From positions 1-37,330 of the forward strand of contig SLFU01000213.1 of NCBI GenBank assembly GCA_007124095.1: DNA of 37,330 bases, read 5' to 3'. Below are positions 16,890 through 24,510 of this stretch, in pieces. The notes under the pieces are model-generated. The model did no database searches. It was not told where the DNA came from and was given only the letters and a program-made list of their open reading frames with translations. Position 1 is the stretch's first letter. Each line of letters opens with the position of its first letter. The stretch comes from Gemmatimonadota bacterium. GTDB taxonomy: Bacteria; Gemmatimonadota; Gemmatimonadetes; Longimicrobiales; Gaopeijiaceae. The translations under genes were made by a program, and so were the position numbers.

Positions 16890-17815
16890 GCCGCCTTCCT
16901 CCACACTCGCATCCGTGCGCTGCGAGACCGGGGGTTTACCTCCACCTCCGTCGATGAGGGCCGAAGGACACGCCGGGTCATCAGCTCACCCAGGGCCTCG
17001 CCTCTGCAGGTGCAGATCGGGAGCTCGGGGGGACAAACGCACGCACGACTCCACTCGCGAAAGGCGTTCTTCACCTTGCGGTCCTCGAGGGAATGATACG
17101 CGATCACCACGAACACCCCGCCCGGAAGCAGAGCGTCCCGAAGGGCCGGAAGCGCTGCGTCCAACGCTTCCAACTCCTCGTTCACCTCGATTCGGAGAGC
17201 CTGAAACACCCGCGCCTTCTCCTTTACCTGTGGTGGGCGACCGAACACCGTGGCCATCACGTCGACCAGGTCCCCGGACGTCCGCAGTGGCTCATGTACG
17301 CGTCGACGCACCACCTCCCGGGCGAGCCTTCGCGCCCTGGGCTCCTCCCCGTAGCGACGAAACAGTCGAGCCAGATCCTCTTCAGTTCGTTCATTCAACA
17401 ACTCCGCAGCCGTGACCCCTCCCCCTTCCCCCGCATCCATTCGCATGTCGAGCGGGGCCTCCGGCCGGAAGGTGAACCCGCGGTGATCCGCGTCGATCTG
17501 ATGGGCGCTCACTCCCAGATCCAGAAGGGCCCCGGCAAGCGAGGGACCGGCCAACCCCGCGCCCCGGGCCGCGTCATCGAAGCGGGCCCGCAGGAAGCGC
17601 ACCCTGTCTCCGAACTCCCTGAGGGACGCTCGCGCCTCCTCCAACGCCTCCGGGTCCCGATCCACGGCGAGGACCCGGCACTCCTGGTATCGCTCCAGGA
17701 GAGCACGGCTGTGTCCGCCTCCGCCCACCGTGCCGTCCAACACCTCTCCCCGGGCGGCCGGCTCCAGTGCCTCCAGCACCTCTTCGACCAGCACCGGATG
17801 GTGGAACGCGGCCAT
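16886..17815 (-). CDS. rsmH: 16S rRNA (cytosine-1402 N4) methyltransferase RsmH
   Basis: This SAM-dependent methyltransferase (formerly MraW) modifies C1402 of 16S rRNA. The family start AAFHHPVLVEEVLE is followed by the SAM loop DGTVGGGGHSRALLE, LDLGVSAHQID, RGFTF, the arginine-rich substrate region, VVIAYHSLEDR and the C-terminal NPRSRSARMRVWRK. ATG 17815 gives 309 residues, the usual length. The longer upstream frame is a shadow of mraZ. It starts 17 nt after mraZ in the standard mraZ-rsmH pair that opens dcw operons. Confidence 0.97.
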   Translation of the reverse strand: MAAFHHPVLVEEVLEALEPAARGEVLDGTVGGGGHSRALLERYQECRVLAVDRDPEALEEARASLREFGDRVRFLRARFDDAARGAGLAGPSLAGALLDLGVSAHQIDADHRGFTFRPEAPLDMRMDAGEGGGVTAAELLNERTEEDLARLFRRYGEEPRARRLAREVVRRRVHEPLRTSGDLVDVMATVFGRPPQVKEKARVFQALRIEVNEELEALDAALPALRDALLPGGVFVVIAYHSLEDRKVKNAFREWSRACVCPPELPICTCRGEALGELMTRRVLRPSSTEVEVNPRSRSARMRVWRKAA

Positions 17816-17832
17816 CAGTCGGACACACCCAC

Positions 17833-18273
17833 TCAACCGAAGATCCGGTGCATCTCCGCCACCTTTGCCTCGTCCCGAGTCGGGTCGTCCGGATGCCGCT
17901 CCAGGAAAGTCTCCGGATTCCAGATCTCGATTCGGTCCATCGCCCCGACCAGAAGCACCGCCCCATCCAGGCCGGCTCTCTCCTTGAGCCAACCCGGAAT
18001 CAGGATCCGCCCTTGCTTGTCCGGTTCCACGTCCGTGGCGCGTGACGTCACGTCCCTCAACATCGGAGCGAGATCAGGCCGATCCCGTCGAAGTTCCAGC
18101 AAGCGGCCCTGGACCCCACCCCAGACCTCATCCGGAAAGAGGGTCAGGTGAGTCGGTTCCCACTGGAGCAGTACGAAGCGGGTGCCCGCGGCCTTCCGGC
18201 GATAATCCGCCGGGAGGCTCACCCGCCCCTTCTGATCCAGTTGATATTCGAATCGCCCGAGAAACCCCGTCAC
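17833..18273 (-). CDS. mraZ: Transcriptional regulator MraZ of the dcw operon
   Basis: This 146-residue protein has two AbrB-like half-domains, each with the family signature: DQKGRVSLPADYR near residues 13-25 and DKQGRILIPGWLKE near residues 84-97. MraZ proteins assemble into rings and bind short repeats upstream of their own gene, controlling the dcw operon. The start is GTG 18273 with a GGGGGG purine run upstream. The five-box array at 18287-18331, just upstream, is the expected target, so negative autoregulation is likely (inference). Confidence 0.97.
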   Translation of the reverse strand: MTGFLGRFEYQLDQKGRVSLPADYRRKAAGTRFVLLQWEPTHLTLFPDEVWGGVQGRLLELRRDRPDLAPMLRDVTSRATDVEPDKQGRILIPGWLKERAGLDGAVLLVGAMDRIEIWNPETFLERHPDDPTRDEAKVAEMHRIFG

Positions 18274-18286
18274 TCGCCCCCCTCAG

Positions 18287-18331
18287 TGGGTGGTAGTGGG
18301 GAATAATGGCAAAGAGTGGTGACGGCTGGGA
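18287..18331 (+). promoter_or_regulatory. MraZ operator: five TGG boxes at exact 10-bp spacing
   Basis: Read on the plus strand, boxes begin at 18287 (TGGGT), 18297 (TGGGG), 18307 (TGGCA), 18317 (TGGTG) and 18327 (TGGGA), each followed by 5 unrelated bases. The spacing matches the TGGGN plus 5-nt repeats known for E. coli MraZ, which has three. The array overlaps the predicted start of transcription of mraZ. Confidence 0.8.
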
Positions 18332-18332
18332 C

Positions 18333-18362
18333 AAGATACGAGGAGAGTGCGAAGCGGGTCAA
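18333..18362 (-). promoter_or_regulatory. Predicted sigma-70-type promoter of the dcw operon
   Basis: On the minus strand the -35 element TTGACC (18362-18357), an 18-bp spacer and the -10 element TATCTT (18338-18333) match the consensus at 5/6 and 4/6 positions. Transcription would begin near 18325, placing the MraZ boxes from just below the -10 into the leader. This is pattern matching only. Confidence 0.55.
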
Positions 18363-18448
18363 GAGCGGTCGCCCCCAGACATCCGAGTTCTGGCGAGACC
18401 TGCGCGGGCGCAACGCTCCATCCCCCTTCGGATACTTCATAGAAAACA

Positions 18449-18483
18449 CGAGGGGCGCTGCGGTGATTCCGCAGCGCCCCTCG
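18449..18483 (-). terminator. Rho-independent terminator of the TPR gene
   Basis: A perfect 15-bp GC-rich stem (18449-18463 with 18469-18483) with loop bases TGATT or complement is followed on the minus strand by TGTTTTCT. It lies 52 nt after the TPR gene stop and insulates that gene from the dcw promoter downstream. Confidence 0.85.
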
Positions 18484-18534
18484 GTTGGCTCCCCCCGGTG
18501 TTGCTACCCCAGGGGTGCGATCAGTCGGCTCAGA

Positions 18535-20286
18535 TCAGCGGCTTCCCCGCCGGATGATGGCGTCCTGAATCTCGATGAACTGATTCGTGGCTTCGATGAT
18601 CTGGTTCAGGTTCGAGCCCGGATTCTGCTGCGCGTAGAGCTCACCGTCCCGCAGGTGAACCAGGGCCTCCTGGAACATCGGAAGGGTCCGCTGAGCCGAT
18701 TCGACCGTCTGCGGCTCCTGCAGTGCGCGCCCCTGCTCGTAGAGGGCGTAGCCGTGGAAGAAGTTCGTCTGCGAGCGGAACTCGTCCGAGACATCCATCG
18801 CCTTGACGGCTTCGAAGAGTCGGATCCCCATCTCGTAGTCTCCAGCCTGCACCCCCTGGCTGAAGCCATGGCTCAGAAGGATACCACCGAGGGCATCGGG
18901 GCTCTGTTCCCCGGCAGCTTCCGCGGCGTGGATCGTCTCGACCGCCTCATCGATCCGGTCCACCTCGAGGTAGTAGCTCGCCATCCGACCCCGCGCGTTG
19001 GGGAGATTGGGGTTGATCTCCAGCGCCGCGGCCAGCGACTCGACCGCCTGGTCGACGTTGCCGGCCCGGTTGTGGGCCGTTGCCAGCTGGCTCAGGATTT
19101 CGGCGTTCTCCGGAAACCACGTGGTGCCCCGCTCTCCCAAGCTGATCGCCTCTTCGGGCTCATCGAGCTGCATGAAGGCGCGCATCGAGTTGACGACGTA
19201 CTGAGGGCGAGATTCGCCTCCCCTCTCCTCGAGCACCACGTCCAGCGAAGCGATCGCGGTCCGGAAGAGCTCGGCGACCTCAGGATCGAGAGCCGGCTGG
19301 TCCCCATCCTGCTGCTGCGCCTGGGGCCGGGTCGACTGCAGGTCGAGCGCTGCACGGAAGGCATACGACCCGTACTGCTCGTGAAGGTCCACATTGTTCG
19401 GATCCTGCTCGAATCCCTCCTCAAGGAGGGACATGGCCCCAAAGGAGTCACCGGTCTGCGCCAGATCATAGGCGACCCGGAGGCGGACCTGGACGTTGTC
19501 CGGGTTGCGTTCCAGGAACCGGGTATAGTAGTCACGAGCCTCGTCGACCTCATCCAGCTGCGCCGCTACCCAACCGGCGTTCTCCAGGTACTGGCTGCTG
19601 TTCGGTTCCGCTTCTAGGAGCCTCCGGAAATGGTCGAGGGACTCCCCATAGTCTTCGGTCTCCATCAAGGTTCGAGCGAGAGCGAACCGCGCCTCATTCG
19701 ACTCCGGCACCAACTCCACCGCACGGGTGCAGTACTCGATCGCACCTTCCCAGTTCGAGGCGTTGTACTCGCTTCCGCACCAGGAGATGTACTGGACCTG
19801 CTCCACGGTGGTCTCGAAGGAAGCGAGGATGTGCCGAGCTGCCTCCTCGTGCTGGCGCTCCGGAAGCAGCTGCGGTTCCACCGGGAACTCCTCACCTGCC
19901 GGCACCGTGATGAAGCGGGCCTCGTAGCGGATCTGGCCGTCTTCCTCATGGTACTCACCGCACATGACCAGGGGCACACTGAGCTGGCTCGCCAGCTGCT
20001 GGACGGTCACACAGTCCAAGTCCGAGAGGCGCAAATCGTAGTCTCGGGCGGCCCGGTCGGCGTCCCGGGAGGAGATCGCGACGTGGGTGGGGAGGTCGAT
20101 AAGATCCCGAAGCTCGTTGGACGTCCGCTCACCGAAGCGATCCCTGGTGCCATCGGTCGGCGTCAGATTGGCCACGAGAACACGGAACCGAGACCCCTCC
20201 TGCGCATCCGCCGCCTGCGGAATGAAGGGAAGGGCTAGAAGGACCATCACCGTCGCGATGAGTGTTGCTTTCACACGTTGGATCAT
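18535..20286 (-). CDS. Exported TPR protein with FlgO/CsgG-like N-terminal region
   Basis: This 583-residue protein starts with a Sec signal peptide (basic start, hydrophobic core, probable cleavage near ADAQEGS). Residues about 30-140 begin FRVLVANLTPTDG and contain SVPLVMCGEYHEEDGQIRY, the strand pattern of CsgG/FlgO-type envelope domains that sense or form outer-membrane assemblies. From about residue 170 to the end there are tandem tetratricopeptide-like helix pairs (ALARTLMETEDYGESLDHFR, AYDLAQTGDSFGAMSLLEEG and others), a protein-protein scaffold. The start ATG has GCAGGAG 9 nt upstream. It is transcribed alone and ends at a strong terminator before the dcw promoter. A role in envelope assembly is inference; the exact family is not recognised. 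Confidence 0.85.
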   Translation of the reverse strand: MIQRVKATLIATVMVLLALPFIPQAADAQEGSRFRVLVANLTPTDGTRDRFGERTSNELRDLIDLPTHVAISSRDADRAARDYDLRLSDLDCVTVQQLASQLSVPLVMCGEYHEEDGQIRYEARFITVPAGEEFPVEPQLLPERQHEEAARHILASFETTVEQVQYISWCGSEYNASNWEGAIEYCTRAVELVPESNEARFALARTLMETEDYGESLDHFRRLLEAEPNSSQYLENAGWVAAQLDEVDEARDYYTRFLERNPDNVQVRLRVAYDLAQTGDSFGAMSLLEEGFEQDPNNVDLHEQYGSYAFRAALDLQSTRPQAQQQDGDQPALDPEVAELFRTAIASLDVVLEERGGESRPQYVVNSMRAFMQLDEPEEAISLGERGTTWFPENAEILSQLATAHNRAGNVDQAVESLAAALEINPNLPNARGRMASYYLEVDRIDEAVETIHAAEAAGEQSPDALGGILLSHGFSQGVQAGDYEMGIRLFEAVKAMDVSDEFRSQTNFFHGYALYEQGRALQEPQTVESAQRTLPMFQEALVHLRDGELYAQQNPGSNLNQIIEATNQFIEIQDAIIRRGSR

Positions 20287-20715
20287 GCTGCTGCGCTCCT
20301 GCGTCTGCCCTACGCAATGGTAGGGAGTGGGACAGAGCGGCGCCCTCGTGGGACCGAAGTCTGGTTTCGAACGCCTACGTAATCAAATGCCGAGTGAAGT
20401 ACCATCCTCAAGAGATTACCTACCCGTCGCCGCGTCAACCGTTCCACGATCAACCGTTCCACGAATAGTGAGACAACTCGACTTGAGCGGTCGGATTGGC
20501 ACTCTGCAAACTGGGAGGTTTGAATGGGCATACAACCAACACACAAAAAAGGTCCGGGCCTGTACCCGCGGACGACATCGGCTCGTCCGATAGCCCCGGT
20601 TCCAGCCCGCCAGCGGACGCCGCACGCAGCGGGAACCAGGACGGTGCGGTCGGGGTTGGTCAAGAAGCGTCCCTCTCTATTCCTTGTCAGACCCCGGACC
20701 GCTGGATCTCTGACC
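20287..20715. other. Divergent intergenic region between the TPR gene and msrP
   Basis: This region of about 430 bp holds regulatory DNA for two diverging genes. It has lower GC than its surroundings, a perfect 15-bp tandem duplication (20435-20464), and the small inverted repeat CAAAC-GTTTG around a GGGAGG site just before an ATG at 20524. That ATG is in frame with msrP but would add 64 atypical residues before the Tat signal. I found no promoter on either strand that I would defend. Confidence 0.5.
20435..20464. repeat. Perfect 15-bp tandem duplication
   Basis: The unit TCAACCGTTCCACGA occurs twice back to back (20435-20449 and 20450-20464) in the intergenic region, 66 nt before an ATG with a strong ribosome site. 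It may be a duplicated regulator site or simple slippage. Confidence 0.9.
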
Positions 20716-21738
20716 ATGGCGAACCTCATCCTCCCCCCCGGTTGGCGCAAACCTGGTCGCGAGGTCACCCCGGAGTCCGTCTATTGGCACCGGCGGCAGT
20801 TCATCAAGGGCGCGGGCGCCGTATTGGCCGCCGTGACCCTGGGCGCCTGCGGTGCACGGGATGGATCGAACTCCGAAGGGGAAGGCGGGAGCGGTCGCCC
20901 ATCGGATCCGCTCGACACCATTCCGGACACGCCTACTCGGCACCTCTACCCGGCCGAAGTCAATGCGAGGTACCCCGTGGACCGTCGTCTAACGGACCGG
21001 AGAGTGGCCGCGACCCACAACAACTTTTACGAATTCTTGACGGACACGGACCGGGTCTGGGAGCGCGTCGGAGCCTTCGAGGCGCGGCCCTGGACCGTGG
21101 AAGTGGCCGGAGAAGTTGAGCGCCCGGGCGTCTACGACGTCGCCGATCTGGAGCGGGAACTCGATCTGGAAGAGCGCACGTACCGACTCCGGTGCGTCGA
21201 GGCCTGGGCCATGACCGTCCCCTGGACCGGCTTCCCCCTGCACCGCCTCCTCGACAAAGTTGGGCCCCTATCTTCGGCCCGTTACGTTCGATTCGTCTCT
21301 TTCCACCGTCCCGACCAGGCAATCGGACAGGCCAACCAAGATTGGTATCCCTGGCCCTATTACGAAGGGCTGCGCATGGATGAGGCAATGCACGACCTCA
21401 CCCTCGTCGCCACCGGGATCTTCGGGGCCCCATTGCCCAAGCAGCACGGAGCGCCGGTGCGAATCGTCGTGCCGTGGAAGTACGGCTACAAGAGTCCGAA
21501 GTCCATCGTGAGGATCGAGCTCGTCCGGGAACGTCCGCCGATCTTCTGGCATGACCTTCAACCGTCCGAATACCGGTTCTTTTCGAATGTGAATCCCGAC
21601 GTGGCACACCCTCGCTGGTCACAGGCCAAGGAGGAGCTGATCGGTGAGGGTCGGCGGGTTCCCACCCGCCTCCTCAACGGGTATGCCGAATGGGTGGCCG
21701 ATCTCTATGAGCCGGATGTCCTCAACTCCCTCTCGTGA
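20716..21738 (+). CDS. msrP: Tat-exported MsrP (YedY)-type molybdopterin oxidoreductase, catalytic subunit
   Basis: This 340-residue protein has a twin-arginine signal (HRRQFIKGAGAV) and then the MsrP/YedY fold of the sulfite-oxidase superfamily. In this family the enzyme reduces methionine sulfoxide in periplasmic proteins. The molybdenum-ligand cysteine fits the segment YRLRCVEAWAMTVPW, and VGAFEARPWTVEVAGEV, GFPLHRLL and VPWKYGYKSPKSIVRI are typical. The signal ends LGACG, which also fits a lipobox, so the protein may be lipid-anchored, unlike E. coli MsrP. No gene for the membrane heme partner MsrQ lies nearby. ATG 20716 places the Tat motif near residue 26. ATG 20524 has a better ribosome site but gives an implausible extension. 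Confidence 0.85.
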   Translation: MANLILPPGWRKPGREVTPESVYWHRRQFIKGAGAVLAAVTLGACGARDGSNSEGEGGSGRPSDPLDTIPDTPTRHLYPAEVNARYPVDRRLTDRRVAATHNNFYEFLTDTDRVWERVGAFEARPWTVEVAGEVERPGVYDVADLERELDLEERTYRLRCVEAWAMTVPWTGFPLHRLLDKVGPLSSARYVRFVSFHRPDQAIGQANQDWYPWPYYEGLRMDEAMHDLTLVATGIFGAPLPKQHGAPVRIVVPWKYGYKSPKSIVRIELVRERPPIFWHDLQPSEYRFFSNVNPDVAHPRWSQAKEELIGEGRRVPTRLLNGYAEWVADLYEPDVLNSLS

Positions 21739-21804
21739 CGCTTGGGCGAACTCACTTCCGGATCGGCTGCAAGGCCACTTACCGATCGCTCGACCCTTCG
21801 GCCG

Positions 21805-22953
21805 ATGACCCGTAACGGCGACCGTCCGGACCTTCTCGTAGTGGGGGGAGGCGTCATCGGCCTTTCGGTGGCCCGGGACGTGGCCCGGCGGGGTCTGCGG
21901 GTCACGGTGCTCGACCGCGACGAGCCCGGTAGGGGGGCCTCATGGGCGGCGGCGGGTATGCTCTCACCCCTCGCGGAAGCCCACGCCTCGCGACCCTTTC
22001 TCGAGTTCGGTCTGGCCAGCCTCCGGATGTACGGCGACTGGGTCCGGGAGCTGGAATCGGAGGTGGGAGAATCGGTCGAGTACCGGGAATGCGGAAAGCT
22101 CCTCCTCGCGTTCACCCGCTCCGGATCGGCCAGACTCGACGAGCAAGAGCGGCTTGCCAGGAGGTACTCGGTGTCCGCGTCTCGCGCCGAGCCCGAATGG
22201 CTTCGCCGGGAGGATCCGGACCTCGCTCGTTCCGTCCGGGGAGCGCTCCTGGTGGAGGAAGACTACCGGGTCGACAACCGTTTGCTCGTGAGGGCGCTCG
22301 AAGGCGGGGCGCGCCGAGCACGCGTGGAGATTCGCGCCGGAACTGCGGTCCGGGAGATCCGTATTCAAGGGGATCGAGCGCTCGGGGTGATCCTCGAGGA
22401 TGGAAGCTCCCTCGACGCGGGGACCATTCTGGTCGCTGCGGGAGCCTGGTCCGGACGACTCGAGGGTTTGTCTCGAACCGTTCCGATCCGGCCGGTGCGA
22501 GGACAGATGCTCTCCCTCGCCCCGGAGCAACTCCCCTCCCGCCGGATGTTGGAGGCGGAGGAAGGCTACCTCGTTCCGCGGGACGATGGCCGGCTTCTGG
22601 TGGGAGGGACAATGGAAGAAGTGGGATTCCGACCGGGCAACACCGTCCGGGGAATCCGAGAGCTCCTGGAGTCGGCGATCCATCTCGTCCCGAGCCTGGA
22701 GTCGGCCCCGATCGTCGACTTCTGGAGCGGCTTTCGCCCCGCAAGCATCGACGGCCACCCGATCCTCGGGCCCGATCCCGAGGTCCGCGACCTGTTCGTG
22801 GCCACGGGCCACTACCGGAACGGGATCCTGCTCGCTCCACTCACGGCCCGGACCATGGGGGCCGTGATCACCGGCGAAACCGAGGCTTCGCTCCCACCGG
22901 AGTTCCTCCCCAGCCGCCTTCTGGCGCACGAAGGGTCGGGAGGAGCATCTTGA
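21805..22953 (+). CDS. thiO: FAD-dependent glycine-oxidase-like enzyme ThiO
   Basis: This 382-residue flavoenzyme of the DAO family opens with the dinucleotide loop LLVVGGGVIGLSVARDVARRG, followed by GRGASWAAAGMLSPLAEA, a ThiO-like signature. The C-terminal SGFRPASIDGHPILG and VATGHYRNGILLAPLTA fit glycine oxidase. ThiO oxidises glycine to iminoglycine, the nitrogen source for the thiazole of thiamin. No other thiamin gene is in the window, so a general D-amino acid or sarcosine oxidase role remains possible. ATG 21805 is preferred although no clear ribosome site precedes it. A TTG at 21742 would add 21 non-conserved residues. It lies 66 nt after msrP on the same strand. Confidence 0.85.
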   Translation: MTRNGDRPDLLVVGGGVIGLSVARDVARRGLRVTVLDRDEPGRGASWAAAGMLSPLAEAHASRPFLEFGLASLRMYGDWVRELESEVGESVEYRECGKLLLAFTRSGSARLDEQERLARRYSVSASRAEPEWLRREDPDLARSVRGALLVEEDYRVDNRLLVRALEGGARRARVEIRAGTAVREIRIQGDRALGVILEDGSSLDAGTILVAAGAWSGRLEGLSRTVPIRPVRGQMLSLAPEQLPSRRMLEAEEGYLVPRDDGRLLVGGTMEEVGFRPGNTVRGIRELLESAIHLVPSLESAPIVDFWSGFRPASIDGHPILGPDPEVRDLFVATGHYRNGILLAPLTARTMGAVITGETEASLPPEFLPSRLLAHEGSGGAS

Positions 22954-23024
22954 CACTTGGTTGACCCCTGGCGAGCCGGGATCTCTCGCCCCCAGCTCAC
23001 CCCACTCGACGGAGGAACCGACCG

Positions 23025-23615
23025 ATGAATGTTGCGATGATAGCTGGATTTGCGCTCACCCTCTCCATGACCGCCCCCCTGCCCGCTCCGGGAGCGGCCG
23101 AGCTTCTCGACCCCGAATGCACTCCGGCCGAAATGCCCCTGGAGGATCGGGCCAGCCCCTACGACTCGGCGTCCGTGTCCCTGGGTGAAGGCGAGCTCAA
23201 GCTCTGCTACGGACGGCCTTCCGCTCGAGGTCGCACCATGATCGGCGGAGAGAACGTCCCCTTCGGAGAGCCGTGGAGGCTCGGTGCGAACGAACCGACG
23301 ACTCTGCACACCACCGTCCCGATCCAGGTCGCGGGAATACCCCTGGACGCGGGTTCCTACACGCTCTATGCGATCCCGGGGGCCGAGGAGTGGGAGATCG
23401 TCGTGAACAGCGAGGTGGACCGGTGGGGGATTCCGATCAGCCCGGAGGTCCGGGCGGCGGATGTAGGATCCGCCACACTCCCCCGTGAGCAGCCCGACGA
23501 CTACGTCGAGACGTTGAGCATCGAGTTCGGCCCCGCGGATGGAAGCTCCGCACCGATGTTCATCGAGTGGGAGGACTTTCGGGTCACGGTTCCCGTCGAG
23601 GCCATGGGTTCCTGA
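23025..23615 (+). CDS. Exported DUF2911 family protein
   Basis: This 196-residue protein has a Sec signal (about residues 1-25, ending near APGAA). The single domain matches DUF2911 by its signature CYGRPSARGRTMIGG, then PFGEPWRLGANEPTTL, GSYTLYAIPG and the C-terminal MFIEWEDFRVTVPV. The family has no established function. It is predicted to be a beta-sandwich protein outside the cytoplasm. Start ATG 23025 has GGAGG 9 nt upstream. A GC-rich hairpin follows the gene at 23647-23675. Confidence 0.88.
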   Translation: MNVAMIAGFALTLSMTAPLPAPGAAELLDPECTPAEMPLEDRASPYDSASVSLGEGELKLCYGRPSARGRTMIGGENVPFGEPWRLGANEPTTLHTTVPIQVAGIPLDAGSYTLYAIPGAEEWEIVVNSEVDRWGIPISPEVRAADVGSATLPREQPDDYVETLSIEFGPADGSSAPMFIEWEDFRVTVPVEAMGS

Positions 23616-23646
23616 ATCCATTCTCCAACCTTGAGCGTACGGGAGC

Positions 23647-23675
23647 GCCGGGGGGGCCGGATCAGCCCCCCCGGC
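23647..23675. other. GC-rich hairpin between the DUF2911 and GDPD genes
   Basis: An 11-bp stem, GCCGGGGGGGC with its complement, and a 7-nt loop lie between the two genes. There is no T-run on the plus strand, so it is not a standard terminator. The next ribosome site AAGGA (23676-23680) begins right after the stem, so the hairpin could affect translation or mRNA stability of the GDPD gene. Confidence 0.6.
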
Positions 23676-23689
23676 AAGGAACCGTAGCC

Positions 23690-24451
23690 ATGTCGCTGTC
23701 GGAACCCGGGGGGGGCAACCGTCCGGAAATCATCGCGCACCGCGGCTACTCGGCCCGTTTTCCTGAAAACACCGTTCCCGCCCTCCTTGGGGCGCTCGCG
23801 TGGGGATGCGGCTCCCTCGAATGGGACATCCGTTTCGCGGCCGACGGTATCCCGGTGCTCTTCCATGATGAGACCCTCGAACGCACGTCGAACGGCTCTG
23901 GTCTCCTCTCCCGCCTCACGTCGGCGGAGCTCTCTGAGCTGGACGCCGGTTCCTGGTTCTCCTCGACCTTCCGCGGCATCCCGATTCCAACACTCCAAGA
24001 AGCCCTCGCCCGGATTGGCTCCCGTGCGATCCGGGTGTACCCGGAAGTGAAAGCGGTGGGGGGACTCCCGGATCTGGACACACTCCTCCGGATCCTGCGA
24101 AGCTCGGGCCTCCACTCCCGGACGACCCTCCTTTCCCTCGACCATGCCATCCTTGACGAGGTAAGGGCTCGCGATCCCGAGTTGAGCCTGGGATGGGTCG
24201 TAGGACGGGAAGAGGAGCTGGGACCCGCAGCCGACGCCGTCGAGGCCGACGGGAAGGGGCTTCTCGACCCCGATGCCGCCCTCCTTCTCGCCGATCCGAG
24301 CCGCACGAGAGATCTGGTTGCCCGGGGGATTCCGATCGCCACCTGGACGGTGGACGACCCGGCGGAGGCGGAGGCGCTTCGAGAGCTGGGCATCCTTCGG
24401 ATCACGACGAATCGTGTCTCCCACCTCCTGCAGTGGGCGGAGGCCTCTTGA
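23690..24451 (+). CDS. Glycerophosphodiester phosphodiesterase (cytoplasmic, UgpQ-like)
   Basis: This 253-residue TIM-barrel GDPD has no signal peptide. The catalytic motifs are in place: AHRGYSARFPENTVPA, then EWDIR with the metal-binding acids, and GIPVLFHDETLERTSNG with the catalytic histidine. The C-terminal IATWTVDDPAEAEAL and ITTNRV are typical. It would release sn-glycerol-3-phosphate from deacylated phospholipids. The next gene encodes glycerol-3-phosphate dehydrogenase, the logical next step. ATG 23690 has AAGGA 9 nt upstream. Its stop TGA (24449-24451) overlaps a TTG in frame with glpD. Confidence 0.9.
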   Translation: MSLSEPGGGNRPEIIAHRGYSARFPENTVPALLGALAWGCGSLEWDIRFAADGIPVLFHDETLERTSNGSGLLSRLTSAELSELDAGSWFSSTFRGIPIPTLQEALARIGSRAIRVYPEVKAVGGLPDLDTLLRILRSSGLHSRTTLLSLDHAILDEVRARDPELSLGWVVGREEELGPAADAVEADGKGLLDPDAALLLADPSRTRDLVARGIPIATWTVDDPAEAEALRELGILRITTNRVSHLLQWAEAS

Positions 24452-24510
24452 CGAACTCCCGTGCGCCCCACCCGCTCTCCCGCGAGGGACGCAGCGCCTC
24501 TCTGAGCGCG

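Noticed and set aside
20524-20715. 64-residue N-terminal extension of MsrP
   Set aside because: It would bury the Tat motif at residue 90, has low-GC third positions at its start and is rich in R, P and T. Kept only as an alternative because of its strong ribosome site.
23647-23675. Hairpin before the GDPD gene as a transcription terminator
   Set aside because: No T-run on the plus strand, and it ends right at the next ribosome site, so termination is not the best reading.
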